A stretch of DNA of 64,000 nucleotides. Source: Styela clava (lineage: Eukaryota > Chordata > Ascidiacea > Stolidobranchia > Styelidae). The notes under the pieces were generated by a model. The model saw nothing but the letters and a program-made list of their open reading frames with translations, was not told the origin of the DNA and made no database searches. The position numbers and the translations under genes are program-made. The stretch is from positions 20,894,001 through 20,958,000 of the forward strand of contig NC_135251.1 in NCBI RefSeq assembly GCF_964204865.1, read 5' to 3'. This document shows, one piece after another, positions 1 through 14,400 of this stretch. Each line of letters starts with the position of its first letter. Within the stretch, counting starts at the first letter, position 1.

Positions 1-1012
1 TTAAACATTTAAAAGTGTGCTTCTTATTTTTGTCTTCAACGCTATTTTCATGTTGCAAAAAATTGTATGTCTGTCCTAATCTATAATATATTATCATAAC
101 AGCATTTTGTCCTGACTCATCCATGGTGAAAGACAATGTTACTTTAACTTTCAACACTTCCTATACTGGAAGGGTAGCCCATTCCACGGAAAAGTGTGAC
201 GGTGAGTTCAAAAACTTTTATTTTCTGGAAACTATAATTCATTAAATTATTAATTTAATAGCATTACTAAAACATACAGAAGCGGAATTTCCTTTTACTT
301 TAAATTAAATATGCAAATTTCATTATTGGTCCGAGCTTCACAAAAAAATGAATATATTTCCACAGTTGTAATTCTTACATAAAAGCTTAATACAATGCTC
401 TAATGAAAAAAACAATGTTTGCCATTCTAGTTTTGATTCTACTACGATTGTTCACAATAACATTCGTTTCAGGTCGTTCAAAAGCTTCGGTTGTTTGCGT
501 TACAACATTTAACGGTAACACGGCTGTTTCTGAATATCCAGAATCTGGAGTCACCTTGGTGAAATGTGGTACAACAGTGGATGATGTGGTATCCAAGGTA
601 AATAAACAGTAATATAGTTTTCATTTGAATTATCTTGGTATTTCTTGAGTTTTGGAAATTTCAGAGTTATATTTTGGGATTTTTTTGTGATAAATTTCAA
701 TGGCATCGTTGGCTATAATATATGCCACTATTTAAAGCAAAGGCATAGATAATACATACGTAAGTTTGAGAACAATAGTCCAGTCGAGGAAGCTGAAACT
801 CCAACAATGACGTGAATCGTGTCATACTTCCGAAGGTATTGGGCGTTGCATATTGTATAACCTAATATGTTCTATCCCACTATTAAACTATCTTTACCAA
901 TAATCTGTGTGTACTACACGACCCGCGACGGAAGAATAATCATTATATATTTTTTTATTATTATTTATATATGTTTGCATTTACTGTATGTTTATTGTTT
1001 GACGAACGAAAT

Positions 1013-1049
<37 letters not shown>

Positions 1050-4000
1050 ACATTTTATAAAAAATATACTTAAAACCATATCTTTACCCATCACTACAAC
1101 TTACAATCAACTTAATCACAGATGTATGTCTATTGTATATCTATCTCCCCGTGAAAATATGCATGCATTACTCTTTATATCGATCCAAACACTGCTTGAC
1201 AGGTAACTGATACGACGACTGACTCCAAAAAACTAACGGAACAGACAAAAAAATTAGAAGTCTTGACGTCGGGTGATGCACTTAAGGAAGACGATGTCAG
1301 TAAAGTAGCTGAATATATTGATGACGTTGCAAAAATTTCTGGAAAGAGCAAGAATACGGTAATATGATATACATGATTTACTGGTGTATGTGGGCAATAT
1401 GGTGTTTCTATATGAAATTCTACTGAACGTGGAAAGCTCGAATCATTGTGTTAGACCGTTACTCACTGTATAATTGTACCCTGCTGTACCAGAATTGAGT
1501 TGCCATGGATGAATTATATATCCCTCATAATTCATAGTGCAAAGTAAATACAGAGGCAAGATTGTTTTCTGAAGTAAGTCCATGCATCTGAAACAAATAA
1601 CTGACTAACTAACCCCATACCCGACATGGACTGGTAGCCCGACGAGAGGCCGTGAGCGATTCGCCATATGATTGAGCCGTCCTATAGGCCCCCGCCCTTC
1701 ATCACTATGTAAATACTATCCTATCCTGAAACAATGAATTATAAAATTATTTGATTTATTATTTGATTGTAGTAACTCAGGGGTTCCCAACCCGAGGTAG
1801 CTCCAAACTTTTAAGGGGATTTGACTTGCCTTGTTGATAGATTTTACTTGTTAGCAAGCATTAGCGTGCTTCAAATGCAGTTTTGTGAATTTAACACATT
1901 TTAGGTGCATTTATATCTACAACTCTACATTGAAATTACTTTTTCCAAAGCCCATTTTGTTCATGAAATTTTTGTGAAAATGGAAATTTAAAAAAAGGGG
2001 GTGAAGTTTACTTTTAAAAAATTTGCAAAGGGTAAATGAGAGAATAATTTTTAAATAGTTCAAATTAACTACAAAAACTGAAAACGGTTGTTGCTGACAA
2101 ATATTTTTCTAATTAAATAAAACTTCCCATATTTGTCGTGCTTGCAAAAAGGTCAATTTGACATATTATGAAGGTTATAACAGATACTTTCAAGGTTACA
2201 TAGAAGTTTTGTATAGGGGACTAAATACAATCATAATAATTGCCCGCCAAATTATAGTTTGCGATAATGTTGTCATCAGAACGGTACAGATGTGCCCTTT
2301 ATTCACTTGCAATTCTCTATACAATTTTAACTCCTGCGCTCAGAGGTTCTTAATATTTATTTTCACCAGGTTACTGTCGAAATTTTGAGCGGTATTGTCA
2401 ATACAGCCGATAACCTAATCAGTTCGAAGTCAATTTCGTTTCTTCAGACCGCCCCCACACCTACCCCCGCAACCCCAAAACCTGGAAACCCTCCACCGCC
2501 GACTGAAGCACCCATTTCAGCCGCCCAAAAAGAAAAAGAAATAAAACAGAATATTTTGAAGAGCCTGACAATTTTAGCAGAACAAGTGACAATACCTAAC
2601 GACACCGATGAAGTCGTAATTGAAACAAAGAGCATGATTGTAAAGGTAGGTAACTTTAACTAAATTAATATTCTCACAAAATGGCGTTAACGGTAGCAGT
2701 AGTAAAAGATGGTTGTACATCATCTATCAAACGTGCCTTGAAGATAGCAGTAGTAGATGGTGACGTGTTATACATAATTCAAAACTATCAATATGCGAAA
2801 ATAGGTCCAATAATTGTTCATGTTTTCCCCATATCCTCACACCAATATTAAAAACCTTAAAATGAATATGAAATGCTGTGTATCTTGCGGTGAATAATTT
2901 GATCATCATCAAATGTATTTAATAACCAAATAAAATATTATTATGCATCACGAGGTTCTCGTGAATATTTGTAGTTGTTATAGTTGCAGTAACATTTTAA
3001 ATTCTAAATCTCAGTTTATAGTTTTTAAATTTTATTTTAAACATAAATTAAACCTGATTGGGACCTCGTGAAGTATGCGCACCAAGATGGCAAACAACCT
3101 AAACATAGTACATGTGTGTACCGGTTATAATTCAGGTTGTGCGACATCTTGGTGTGCACACTTTTGGAGCACCCCCGATTGAATTAAACATTATAATTGC
3201 GTCATGTGCCTGAAATCTGATAAACCTATCAATTGCCATTTGATGCAATGAATAAAACAATGCTAATTGACTGCGTTTGAAGAAATTTTCTTTCTTTAAG
3301 AACTTTGTTATATAGCATTTGGGTTTTTAATCGATGTTTAATTTAGGTTATCGAAACTCCAGTTTTTGTTCAAAATTCAAGTGATCCACAGCCTCAGCCT
3401 CAAGTGACCTTTGCTCCAGTCTTAACCAAATTCACTGGTAGACAAACAAATGGCTCTAACGTTACTGAAACACAAATGAGTGTTCCCCTACAAATCCGTA
3501 TTCCGGGTTCTGCAATAGTAAAAGCAAACAAAGAAATTAGTGAAACAACCAAGGAAAAGATCCGGATATCATTCTTACTGCATAAGGATGATACTCTGTT
3601 TCCGTCCAGGAAAAATCCAGAAATGGTGAGCGAATAAAAATTTTTTGAACTTTCAACTTATATTGAATATATTTGATATATATATTAAATCAATAAATTT
3701 ATTTTTGATGTTTTGCATGTGTGCGTAATGTTTTCGTGTAAGTGCGCCCTGAAAATATCGTCTCATTCGTACTATAGGAATTTGGAACCTCCTGAAGTAT
3801 GCGCACCAAGATGACTCACAACCTGAACTCGAGTTGTGTACCAGGTTAGGGTTCAGGTTATGCGACATCTTGGTGCGCAAACGTCGGGAGTACCGGAATT
3901 TGAATAAAACTCAATATTGGGATCGTCGATGTGTACTTTATGCCTTGTAAAGTTTGTGAATATGTAGGTCTAGGAAATAAAGGCAAAAGATCAACTCTTG

Positions 4001-7000
4001 TCTTCAAACAAATGAGCTGCAGCTTGCGAAATTGCAGCAAGTAGTGTTTATTTCTATTATTACGATTACAATAGACTGAATAGAGGCATACGCTACGTAA
4101 GAGAATGTAAACGACATAGAAAGGTTAAATGAATTTATTGATTAATATACATAACATTTAAATTAGGAAACGATAAAACATTCATAAAGAATACAATATG
4201 TAAAATATTTAATCATGTTTCAGTTATGTTTAACACAATTCTGTTAATTTTCACCGCGCACATGACAGATCGCAACGGCGCACTAGTGCACCCTTTATGG
4301 AACCTTTGCGTTACAGAACTCTTCCTAATCTTTCCTTTTTTAAAGAATTTGTTTAATAAAATGATTTTACTTTAATAAAAGATTATTGCTGCAAACTTGG
4401 GAAGCAACGTGACTCTCAAAAATCTAGAGGAAGACGTCATAGTGACATATGAAGAAGTTAGCAGCCCAGCAGGAATATCAAATTCATCAAAACCAATGTT
4501 TGTAAGTAGAAATGTATTTATATACCAAGTTTATATATTAGGAAGAAATAATTGTATTCGTTTTTTGTTTTTCGATGCTATGCTTCGAGGGTACTGCCGT
4601 AGTATGTGAACCAAGATGGCGGACACCGGAACGTAGTATGTCTACCAGGTTAGGGTTAGGCCATAATTTCAGGTACAAATACTACGGGAGTCATTGGCTA
4701 GTCCCCAAACTCGTAATAGAATTAAAATAAGGAAAATTGGAATAAAATTATGGCCTAACCCCAACCTGGTACACATACTACGTTCCGGTGTCCGCCATCT
4801 TGGTGCACATACTACGGGAGCGCCGATCCGAGTACAAAATGCTAATTTGAACTGAAATGCAATTAAAAATTGAGATACCTTAGGTATATCACAATTCATT
4901 CTACTTACTTTTATACAGCAAGAATTTACGGAATATGAGTGTGTTTATTGGGACTTTGATACCGGATCTTGGTCCGCAGAAGGGTGTTGTATTGATTTTG
5001 ACGATTTAAATCTTTCAACATGCCGATGCGACCATTTGACAAACTATGCAGTACTCGTGGTAATTATAAACTTTCTTTTCATAAAATATTGGTTTTCGAA
5101 AAGTATATCGTAGATATATATTCACATCGGAATAGATCTATTGCTTTAACATTCTTCATAACTCCTTGCTATTTTGGAATTGTTGCACATCTGTTTTGAA
5201 CCATCATTTGCTAAGCATCGTACTAAGCGTTAGGGATACGCTTGCCAATTACCCCGCGTTGGTTCGCAGGATCGGATCCCGTGGGGAATAATTATATGCA
5301 AGAGGATTGCTGGACACCTCGCCGCTTCGCCGTAGGGTGATTCACGTAACCACTGGTCGGTTAGGGCTTACTTCATCATCAAGTCCATCCATCTGAAAAC
5401 AAATATCTGGCTAACTAATCAGTTACCCGGCATGGACTGGCAACCGGACGAGAAACCGTAGTGTGCCGTGTGATTAAATCGGCCCAACATCTTTCTTCTC
5501 TCCCGAGATTAAGTTCTAAATCATAATATCCCAACCATGTTGATTTAGAGCTCCATGATGCGAGTTTTCTAACTGTTTCAGCGCGGAAAGTAGAGTCAAT
5601 TTTTGCGTTGGTTGTATACGGTTTTGAGTATGTTTGAAATATTTTAGAGTAAACATATGTAATAAAATATAGTTAAATTGGTGAAACTGAATCCAGCGTT
5701 TCATATGATTCCGTAGTAGTATTTTATATGATGAAAACTACTAAAGAAGTCAATAATCTTCCTCAACTATTGCGAAATTCAACAAAATATAATATTAAAA
5801 CTTACTTTTCAATTTTATAGTCCAAATCAAATATACCTGCTGACTTGGTATTGGATATAGTTAGTGACATAGGATGTGCTCTCTCCATATTTGGTCTTAT
5901 CTGCACCATCATTATTCATTGCTTGAAGGAGTGAGTATTTTATTTTGAGTTTTATTTTGTTATCTCTAAAACTATTTTGTGTAATGCAAATATCGTTGTC
6001 AGAAATCAGCAACATTTACAAATTTAGAATAATACAAACATTTGGATGGAATATGAATCATGGATATGTTGAGTGAAATAATGAAAACTAATATTGCAAT
6101 TTCAATTTTATCTTGATTCAAATTGAAGACAATTGATGAAGCAGCAACTATGTTTATTGTCAACAATGTTAATGATTTGATTTTCAAAACTGTGATTTTT
6201 GCATTACTTGGAAAACTCAAAAATTTAATATTTTTGTATAACGCCATAGCTCTACTTACGGGTCGAAGATAATTATGAATAATTTTGAATTTGAATGTAT
6301 TTTTCTGCATTTCCTTTCCATAATTTGTCTGAAATTTGTTTATTGGGACTTCTGAATTTCTCTCCTAAATTGTTGTGCGATCAAGTGACAATTGGTTTGA
6401 ATATTGTACTGGTATATTTACTTTACTGGTTAGATGATGAGGAAAATGAAGTTATTTAGAATAGCTTTTCCCATATTATTTGTTATATTATGTGGAATGA
6501 AATTCAGCAATTTGTTGCTATTTTTATATTGAAGTCAAACTATCTTTCAACCGTAGTAATGTCTTCAATAATGCTAAAATCTATTTCAAAAATGTTATCA
6601 TTTTATTTGATGTTACTACAATAGATTGAATACCTAATCTCGTTTTCATTTGTCTTTAAAGTCATACGATCTTTCACGTTTACAATATTTTCAGGGATAT
6701 ACGAAAGAAGCGACCAATTCAACTACTTTTACACACCTGCTTTTGCTTGCTATTCTCCTACGTAATTTTTATTGCGGGAATGTCAGTAGAATCGTCATCC
6801 TTAAGCGATAACGTTTGCGTAACAATCGCAGCTCTTCTGCAATATTTTTACCTCGCAACGTGGTGTTGGATGTCTGTCTATGCCAACGATATGTACAGGT
6901 CGTTCCTCAAGGTATGTTGTTTCATGCACGGGATAATCCTTCGTTGGGTCAATATTTTTTATTTGGTAACTTACGCTTCAAATACCACAAATAAATTAGA

Positions 7001-9292
7001 TATAAAAGTAAATACAACCACTTTGAGTTGAAATATTTTCAGTTTCTCATAACTTGAACGATTTCTAACATATTATATGTTTAAACACAATCTTTGCTTG
7101 TGACTGGTTCATTGTACTTAGTTTGTTTCGCCTTATTGATGTGCGTTGCTGGGTAGAAATCTCTGATTTTATTATCTACTAACACCTCACTCACGGTGTA
7201 GAATCGGGGGCATCTATTCTATACTCGATAAATGAAAGACTATTCAGTAGAAAAACATACTGTGGAGTGCATGCTCTATAGTCGTCTGGAATTACTTGGA
7301 ATAACTTAAGCGTACTATTGGGTATATTCAACGTCAAGCTGTTAACTGGAAATTAGGCATGTATGCCTTTCAAATCTATACAAACTAAAAATTGCGCTCA
7401 TTCTGGAACAAATCTACAAGAATTTGCACAAATCAAATTAATATGTTATTTCAAAAAGATCCTCTGCTATGTAACACATATTTTATCTGGAATATTGACG
7501 CTCTCGAAGTATGTGCACCAAGATGGCGCACAACCCGAACCATAACCTGGTACACATACTATGTTCAGGTTGTGCGCCATCTTAATGCACATACTTCTGG
7601 AAATCCGGAATTTTTCATGTTTCATCCTTGTGTAGGTCTTCAATTCTAATACTTCTGGATACATGACAAAATGTGTGATATTCGCCTACGGATTCCCTCT
7701 GTTGATTACACTTACAAACGCCTGTATTGCGGTATTACATTTTGATGCCAACAACAAATATCTTTCTTTGTGCCCTAATAAAGGTAGGTGCAATAATACT
7801 TTGGAGTAAAATATAACGGATAATACACTCATGATAAGATTCAGAAAATATACCGCAGTATGTATGTATTTGTAATTACCGAATGGCTGTATATTAATCT
7901 CAGTTTAACAAATATGACTCTCAATCAATTATAATCCACCAAATTTTGAAATATCTTATTCAAAATTTTTTTTCTCCAATACTATTCCAGATGGATATAG
8001 CGAAGAAATAAAATCCAAATTTCCTCGAAAATCGGCATATGTTTCTCCAAATTTCTGTTGGATACATGATTTTTCTCTATATATTGGATTCCTTTTACCG
8101 GTTGCACTGATGCTTGTGTTCAATATTTTTGTCTCGGCGATGGTCATGAAAACTCTACTAAATCGTGCAAGCCAGGTATGATGATCATCTTTATTAAAAT
8201 ATCGAGTCTTATTGAGATCGTAGATTCGAATCAACTTCACATATGAATTCATATTAATCGCAATGTATAGGCGATGCATTTCACATTTTGAAATCAGTTA
8301 CTTTACGCTGAATTCCAATTGTATATATCTCGAACGTAAAGAAATTCTTGGAAAGTTATAAAATATAATCGTATAAATAGAAATTCATTCATTCCCAAAA
8401 TACACATACTTAAAACGCACATTTCAGTTTTAAAACTCACTCATTGAAAATACTGGGGCGCATTTATGAAAATACAAAGTGCATTAAAAATAAAATATCT
8501 AGTCGTGGTCTTAAATTAGCACAATTTCGAATTAGTTGTCTCAAATTCCTTCAAAACAAGAATGATTCATTGAATTTCTTCACAATTTTCAGGTTCAATC
8601 TTCAGCCAAACAGACTACAGCGAAAGACCATTTATTAATCAGCATAACACTCGCGGCTAGCACTGGTTTGACATGGATAGTTGGTTATCTAATGCTTCTT
8701 TCTGAGGACCCTACCTATCTTCTGGTAACAAGCTGGATATTTGCTATCTTCAACACAACACAGGTTGGCCTTTTGATTATTATTAGACTCTTGGATGTTT
8801 TGATTACTCCATACTTTCATATTTACTAAACTGGAATTTTTGATTCACTCTCTTGATTATGGTTTAATGCAGATATCCTAATACAAAAAAGGTTCTTGAT
8901 TAAATCCGGTTTCGCTTTTGCATCTTGTGTTAGCAATAACATCACGCGTGATTCGTTATGTGAAATGTGTCCAATCATAAACATTATTCATCAAAAAACA
9001 ATATTGACTTTATATCACATTTTGCTTTTAGGGCCTTGTAATATTTTTCACCACTTGCGTACGTCACGAGAATATGCGTAAGATTTGGTGGAATCCCATT
9101 CGTGATAGATGTTGCGGAATGTGCTCACGTATAAAAATGATTTCTCCAAAGAGAGAGGGATTCTCTCTTGCTACGTCAGAGGGAGGCGCAACTTCGTTCG
9201 TGTCGGGAAGCACCGAAAATACGAAAAACACCATGGTAGCAGCAAAATCGATCATTACAACGAATGACGAATTTTCAGCGACTGCATTTTAA
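1..9292 (+). CDS. Adhesion G-protein-coupled receptor, 5' end outside window
   Basis: Spliced gene read from 13 exons: 103-201, 473-597, 1203-1358, 2370-2645, 3347-3625, 4382-4501, 4919-5059, 5821-5930, 6695-6911, 7636-7783, 7991-8175, 8593-8763 and 9032-9292 (stop). All junction phases agree, giving about 760 residues here. The extracellular part has a Pro/Thr-rich linker in the fourth exon and many N-glycosylation sequons. The seventh exon carries the GPS motif (ECVYWDFD, a Cys-Cys pair, then CRCDHLTNYAVLV) with an HLT tripeptide, the normal autoproteolysis site. Seven membrane segments follow, starting in the exon at 5821. The loop 'MTKCVIFAYGFPLL' and 'GLTWIVGYLML' are typical of the adhesion class. 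The cytoplasmic tail is short and Ser/Thr-rich. The N-terminal ligand-binding domains lie left of the window, so the subfamily cannot be named. Confidence 0.9.
1014..1044. repeat. (CT)n microsatellite
   Basis: About 30 bases of pure CT dinucleotides follow AATAAA inside an intron of the receptor gene. An AATAAA-plus-simple-repeat ending can mark the 3' end of a non-LTR retroposon, but no retroposon coding sequence is visible upstream. Confidence 0.85.
1570..1727. repeat. Dispersed repeat, shares its 3' part with the SINE-like copy at 5210
   Basis: The stretch containing 'CATCTGAAA', 'CGACATGGACTGG' and 'CGACGAGA' recurs in the same order at 5370-5480 with scattered substitutions. It lies in an intron of the receptor gene. 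It is probably the tail half of a short interspersed element. Confidence 0.6.
1778..2060. mobile_element. Terminal fragment of a hAT-type DNA transposon
   Basis: Begins CAGGGGTTCCCAACCCGAGG, the well-known terminus of many animal hAT elements. An AT-rich stretch without coding capacity follows. The opposite end was not found, so the right boundary is only a guess. Confidence 0.45.
3062..3174. mobile_element. Short palindromic MITE, copy A
   Basis: The left end reads GAAGTATGCGCACCAAGATGG and the right end is its inverted copy (CATCTTGGTGTGCACACTTTTGG), giving a foldback of about 110 bases. Same family as the copies at 3785, 4585, 7500 and 31713. It sits in a receptor intron. Confidence 0.75.
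3785..3897. mobile_element. Short palindromic MITE, copy B
   Basis: Inverted ends GAAGTATGCGCACCAAGATG and CATCTTGGTGCGCAAACG enclose a loop with 'CCAGGTTAGGGTTCAGG'. Same length class as copies A and D. Confidence 0.75.
4585..4831. mobile_element. Long palindromic MITE, copy C
   Basis: Inverted ends GTAGTATGTGAACCAAGATG and CATCTTGGTGCACATACTAC. The interior repeats the 'CCAGGTTAGGGTTAGGCC' motif inverted as 'GGCCTAACCCCAACCTGG'. At about 245 bases it belongs to a longer subfamily that also includes the copy at 31713. Confidence 0.8.
5210..5515. repeat. tRNA-derived SINE-like element
   Basis: The 5' part (AAGCGTTAGGGATACGC, then GGTTCGCAGGATCGGATCC) resembles degenerate pol III A and B boxes. 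The 3' part is shared with the repeat at 1570-1727. It lies in the intron after the GPS exon. The tRNA origin is inferred from the box-like motifs. Confidence 0.5.
7500..7602. mobile_element. Short palindromic MITE, copy D
   Basis: Inverted ends GAAGTATGTGCACCAAGATG and the degenerate CATCTTAATGCACATACTTC flank a short loop. It lies just upstream of the receptor exon at 7636. Confidence 0.75.
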
Positions 9293-11400
9293 TTAATAAC
9301 CGACCTAAACTAAACTAAATTGAAACGTGCTCCATAACACCGAATTGATATCCAGCGTGAAAGATTTTTGCTACATTATAACTCTTCTATATCGTCTCTA
9401 AGTCATCCAATAGCAGTCCGGACTCGAAGAAATAATAGTTTTTGAAGCACGTTTGATGACCCTTTTAAAACACTATTATTTTAATTAGTATTATATCCCA
9501 AGTTTTTCTGTATTATATCATGAATTTTTTTATTTTGAATAGAAGTTCGAACTGTTTTTGTTTTAAAGATTTATTTTTCATTCCAAACTATATATTATAA
9601 TAGATTTTATTTTTATTTGTTCATAATGATCATTTTCATCCTAAGGCTGCTTAAAATTTCTGTAAAGTAGTTACCCATGTCATATGCAAATTTGTTGACG
9701 ACATGTCACTGATACGCTAATAAAAAATTAGCGACACCAGAAGCTGATTCATATCAAAAACTTTCCAAATTTTACAAAATTATAATTTAATAACTCCACT
9801 GAATGAATTACGCAAACGTTTGAATTGTAACTATTCGATCCACTGTAAAGATTCATCAAAAACTTGTATTTTATCATTACTAGGAAATCTATCCTTGAAG
9901 AACCGTAAAATTGGAAGACTACTTAGTTTTTACACCACTGTCGCATTGTCAACACGTATATATCTGATTACATCATAATAAGTTCAAGTATAAGATTTAA
10001 CACTCGATTACGTCCACGCTATATTTTCTTTCCAATGTTATATGCACTCATCGTCAATTTTTTTTATACACTCCAAGCTATTTTGAGCTCCTACCAATTC
10101 GCGGTGGAAAATCCCTTAAATTTACAGCGTTTTTTAATCAATTTTGTAACAAAGAAAAACACATGGTATAATTTTAGTTTTCTCACGGAATACTTTGAAG
10201 CTGAGGAATAAAATAAATTGATTTTCACATAACTTTGAACTGGATTTCTCTCTATGGCAATATTTTATTTTAGATTTTTATTGCAGATTTTACTACTTCT
10301 TTATCGTTGCTTTTTACAGTAATATAAAAGTGTAAATATTAGTAAAAATAATAATAATTATATATATTATATAACATTTCTCCAAGTTTCTGATCCTTGA
10401 TTGTAATTTCATAACTGCTATGCAATGTTTTTGTTTTCGATATAATTTGTACTATGGATGATAAATGAATCTTGGATATAGTTTTTGTTTTCGTTATAGT
10501 TTGTACTATGAATTATAAATGAATCTTGGATATATATATTTTAGTTGTTCAGATGGCGATGTTATTAATCATTATTAAAATCGATGCATTGTTTTCCGCA
10601 GTTGTTTAGTGTAATATTGTGCACATTTCAATATCATTTTTATTCATCATATTATATTATTTAACCAAACCATATAGAAATATATCAAGTGTTTTATTAA
10701 GGACAAAAAGCTATACGAAACGGGGCTGCATTTTCAAAATTTATAAGTATTTTTCTTGTGACGTGGGCGTGCATCCTAGTCAAAACTTTTTTTTAAATTT
10801 GTATTGATTCATTGTGCCTTTTTTTGCACAAAGGGCTTCTTTCAAATTACAAACATTTAATTCTAAGTACTGTCGGTATAAGTGAACCTGGCGATTTATA
10901 AAGAGAAATAACAACATCCTGATGTGCAGGTAGATTAGAAGTCGAAAGTTGGTAAAAAGCATAAACGGTCTCTGATCTTTGCCTCCTTATTAAGATCGAG
11001 GTGTAGTTCGGATCAAAGGAATGTTAGTTACGTCTTTCAAGATATTTCTAAATCATGATCTCGACTCGTTTACGCTGAAATTTGCTTTGTGCTAAAATTA
11101 CCAGATCTTGATGCTTCCGCATTTTATATTCCCCATATTCAGACGAAAATCATTATTTATGTCTGAATGCATAATGACTCTCATTACCTAAGTAATATTA
11201 CATTACGTACATAACAAATTACATAGAGATTGATTGTTGTGTATGCATACAAGTTATATTCAATCGAGTCATCCACTTGCGAGCTACGTTAGCAATGAAC
11301 GCGGCTTGGACTTGGTATCTTCAAAGGTCGATGGTGTACGACAATGGATATGCGTATAAAAAAGATATTTACAAAGTAAATATACAAATATTTAACTGAA
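9293..11400. other. Intergenic region between convergent receptor and lipoxygenase genes
   Basis: AT-rich sequence with no ORF that resembles a known protein. It must hold the 3' UTRs of both convergent genes. AATAAA hexamers at about 9719 and 10207 on the plus strand are candidate polyadenylation signals for the receptor. A short direct duplication ('TTTTGTTTTCG ... TTTGTACTATG ... ATAAATGAATCTTGGATAT') lies near 10430-10535. Confidence 0.6.
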
Positions 11401-14400
11401 CTAGCTTTGGATGCCGTTTGGTATATTCTCTGGAAGCAGGTATTCGTATGGAATCTTAACATTTTCGTTTCTTTTTCTTATTTCACATGTTGCATCCATC
11501 ATTTCATCCAGGAATTCGTCTTGAAACTTCAAAACTTCAGGTTCTGTGAATAGCTTCATGTAAAATTCTCCCAATTGAATCTAAGTGAAGCATATATTTA
11601 TATATGGTTAATGAATTTTGACGCCGAAAAACTTCAATTAGGTTTAGCAAAAAAGTTGTACCATGAGATATAATTTTGACGTGAAACCATTTGTGGTGGG
11701 ATAAGCACACCATATAAATTTCACATGAACAATTTCTCGAGGTTGAGCTACATCATACACACAATATTTTGAGTATATATGAAAAAAAAATTCGTTGAAG
11801 TACACGAAAAAATAAAACGTTACCCAACACAAAACGGTGGCAGAATATTCATGCACAAAACAAGTAAAAAGTTCATATAATTTACTACTTTCTTACCTCG
11901 TTAGGAACATGCCTGTATTCTGTGAACGCGTGATTGATTTGTGATGTAGCAAGTTGGAGGTCGGGAAGTGAATCCAGAATTCTCTGATGAGATGCCTTTG
12001 TAGAAAAATAGAATATAAAACAATCAGACTGAAATTGGATTCAGGATGGAGTAATCACCTACTAAATTTCCGAGGAATAATTTTGGGCTAACATATATGC
12101 GCATGCGTTTGCGTATTGTTATATCCATGCATATAAATTTGTGTTTGCTTGATACTAAATTCTTAACATATGCACATACAAGTTTTTTGCCGTTCAAACG
12201 TTCGCTGATATTTACTCACAGCCGTGTGCGCCCTTTCGTAATCACGCAACTTTAGAAGGGCCACGCCCAGATTACTCGACTTCTGTCTGTACAATACTTT
12301 TTCTGGTGAGCGTATTTTCATATGAATTATTATGGGTTATTAGTGGTGTTAAAATGCTTAAAATCAGCAAATATATTGCAGGGTGTGCGAAGTATAACAA
12401 CACATAACGATGCATTGTACATTGTTGTATTTCAACTTGCACGGGGTTTGAATTTGGTGAAACAATGTTGCTTTAGTTCTTGCGGAAAGTAGGCCGCGTT
12501 ATAACTGTGAATAGCTCGTATCGGTCGCTGCTAGAATTTTACGCTTTCTCGATAGTTTTAGAAGATGTTGATAAAGTAAGCCCGACAATACGGGATTGAC
12601 AACGTACGACAACCGTGACACGAAGTACATGCTAACAGGTATTACCCAAACGTCAGCGCTGTAAAGGTAGATTTTAGCGAAAACTCAACAGTATCATGAA
12701 TTTGGTTATCAGGTATGCTACACGTAAATCCAGTGGTTAACTAACTTTTATAGTACCGTATGCAATCGAAATTATAATATGAATTTATCGAATCTAGGTA
12801 CTTTACCCTTACACTTACCTCCCCTGTTTTATGTACCGGCAGTCTCATTGCACTCGGGCAGTTGGGAATAAATTTGAAGTAGTCATAGGCAGGATAATGC
12901 AATGCTGCATGGTGGACGGATGTAGTATAAATGATAGCTGTTGCAAAAGATTTCTGGCAAATAATAATTTGATATTTATTATATGAAGAAAAGAAACTTG
13001 GGGAATTGCGGTATGCTTTTTGTATCTGGGTATATATATCAGAATTAATATGATTCAGTACTACAAATTCAAACTTGGAGTTTTGTGTGGAACTAACATT
13101 TTATTTGCATTTGTTTGCGACATAAGTTGTGAGACGAAACAATTTATATTACTCTCACCAAGTCATCAACGGTTTTGAAACTTCCTGGACAACCTCTTGC
13201 ATAACCATCGAACCAAGCATATCCATCCAATGCCAAATCAGCAATCCATGTTTGAATTTCTTTATCTTCGACAACGTCCTACAAGGTAACAAGTCAAAAA
13301 AAATTAATACATGATGTCAGTGATAGATAGTATATGTTGTTACTAGCCCTCATCAAAATAAATAGGCAATAAAAACTAATTTAGCTCTAGTGGTTGAATA
13401 AATGGCAGTATTATATATGTTGGGAATGTCAACTATTAGGCCACGCTGTTTTATCTACAGATACTGTCAACTGCAAATAACTGTCCAACACACCTATAAT
13501 GTGCTTATCCTTTGTAATACATGAGTATAATGATGTGAATTACTAAATTGTTTCAAAAAATTTCATTTAGCTCATTAAGTTTTGAATCAACACTGTTTTT
13601 ATATCGGCGTTTAATGCTTGAATGATAACCCAGAATCAGATACATCGGCATATAGGTCTAAATATAAGTTAGTTCAACACTATGAAGTGTTTTAAAAATT
13701 ACCGCAATGTCATGTTTTCTAATACTATCACGTAATATGGCATCTTTTTCGAATGATTAGCACCCACTCCCTAGTAGATATCTTGAATCTGACCTCCGAG
13801 CCAGGAACAAAATATTTCGTATTTATAAGTATACATTCTGCAAAATATATAATTTAAACGAACCTGATTGTACTTGTAGTAATGGGAAATTACTTTGGAG
13901 GCATATTTTTCAACAACTGTCCACAAAAGTAGAGCATCATCTCTGAAGAAATAATTGGGCAGCAAATCTCTGTCATGAACTCCTGATAAAATAGAAAGTT
14001 CATTATTTCGATATTAAACAACGGGGGACTCACAAATTGGGCAGGAATAAAAATCATGCAGAGCAACAACCACGGTGCTACCGGTAGTAATTTAGTTCAG
14101 TTGGTATATGATATATTTCAAGAAACTGTCCACCGTGGTCATTGAGGCGTGTAAATTTTGGCGCGTAAATTGCTTAGTCCTGCGTATTTCGACGTGATTC
14201 GCTTGGAGCCTTAGACTTGGAGGTAGGTCGTCTCGAATTTTTAGCGCACCAGTCAGGGAACTCAAGTTTATGTTTATGCATAGTTTACATGTATAAGTAC
14301 TGCTAATGTATTCTTTATTTGCAATGGCTCTGAACTGTGGTAAGAGAGCTTTCAGCAGAACCGCAGACAAAATTTTTCTGATTTAAACAGATGTTTTAAT

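Noticed and set aside
403..612. Plus-strand open frame beginning MKKTMFAILVLILLRL, looking like a secreted protein start
   Set aside because: The hydrophobic start is intron sequence. The exon begins at 473 after TTTCAG in phase with the preceding exon, so this is an internal part of the receptor gene.
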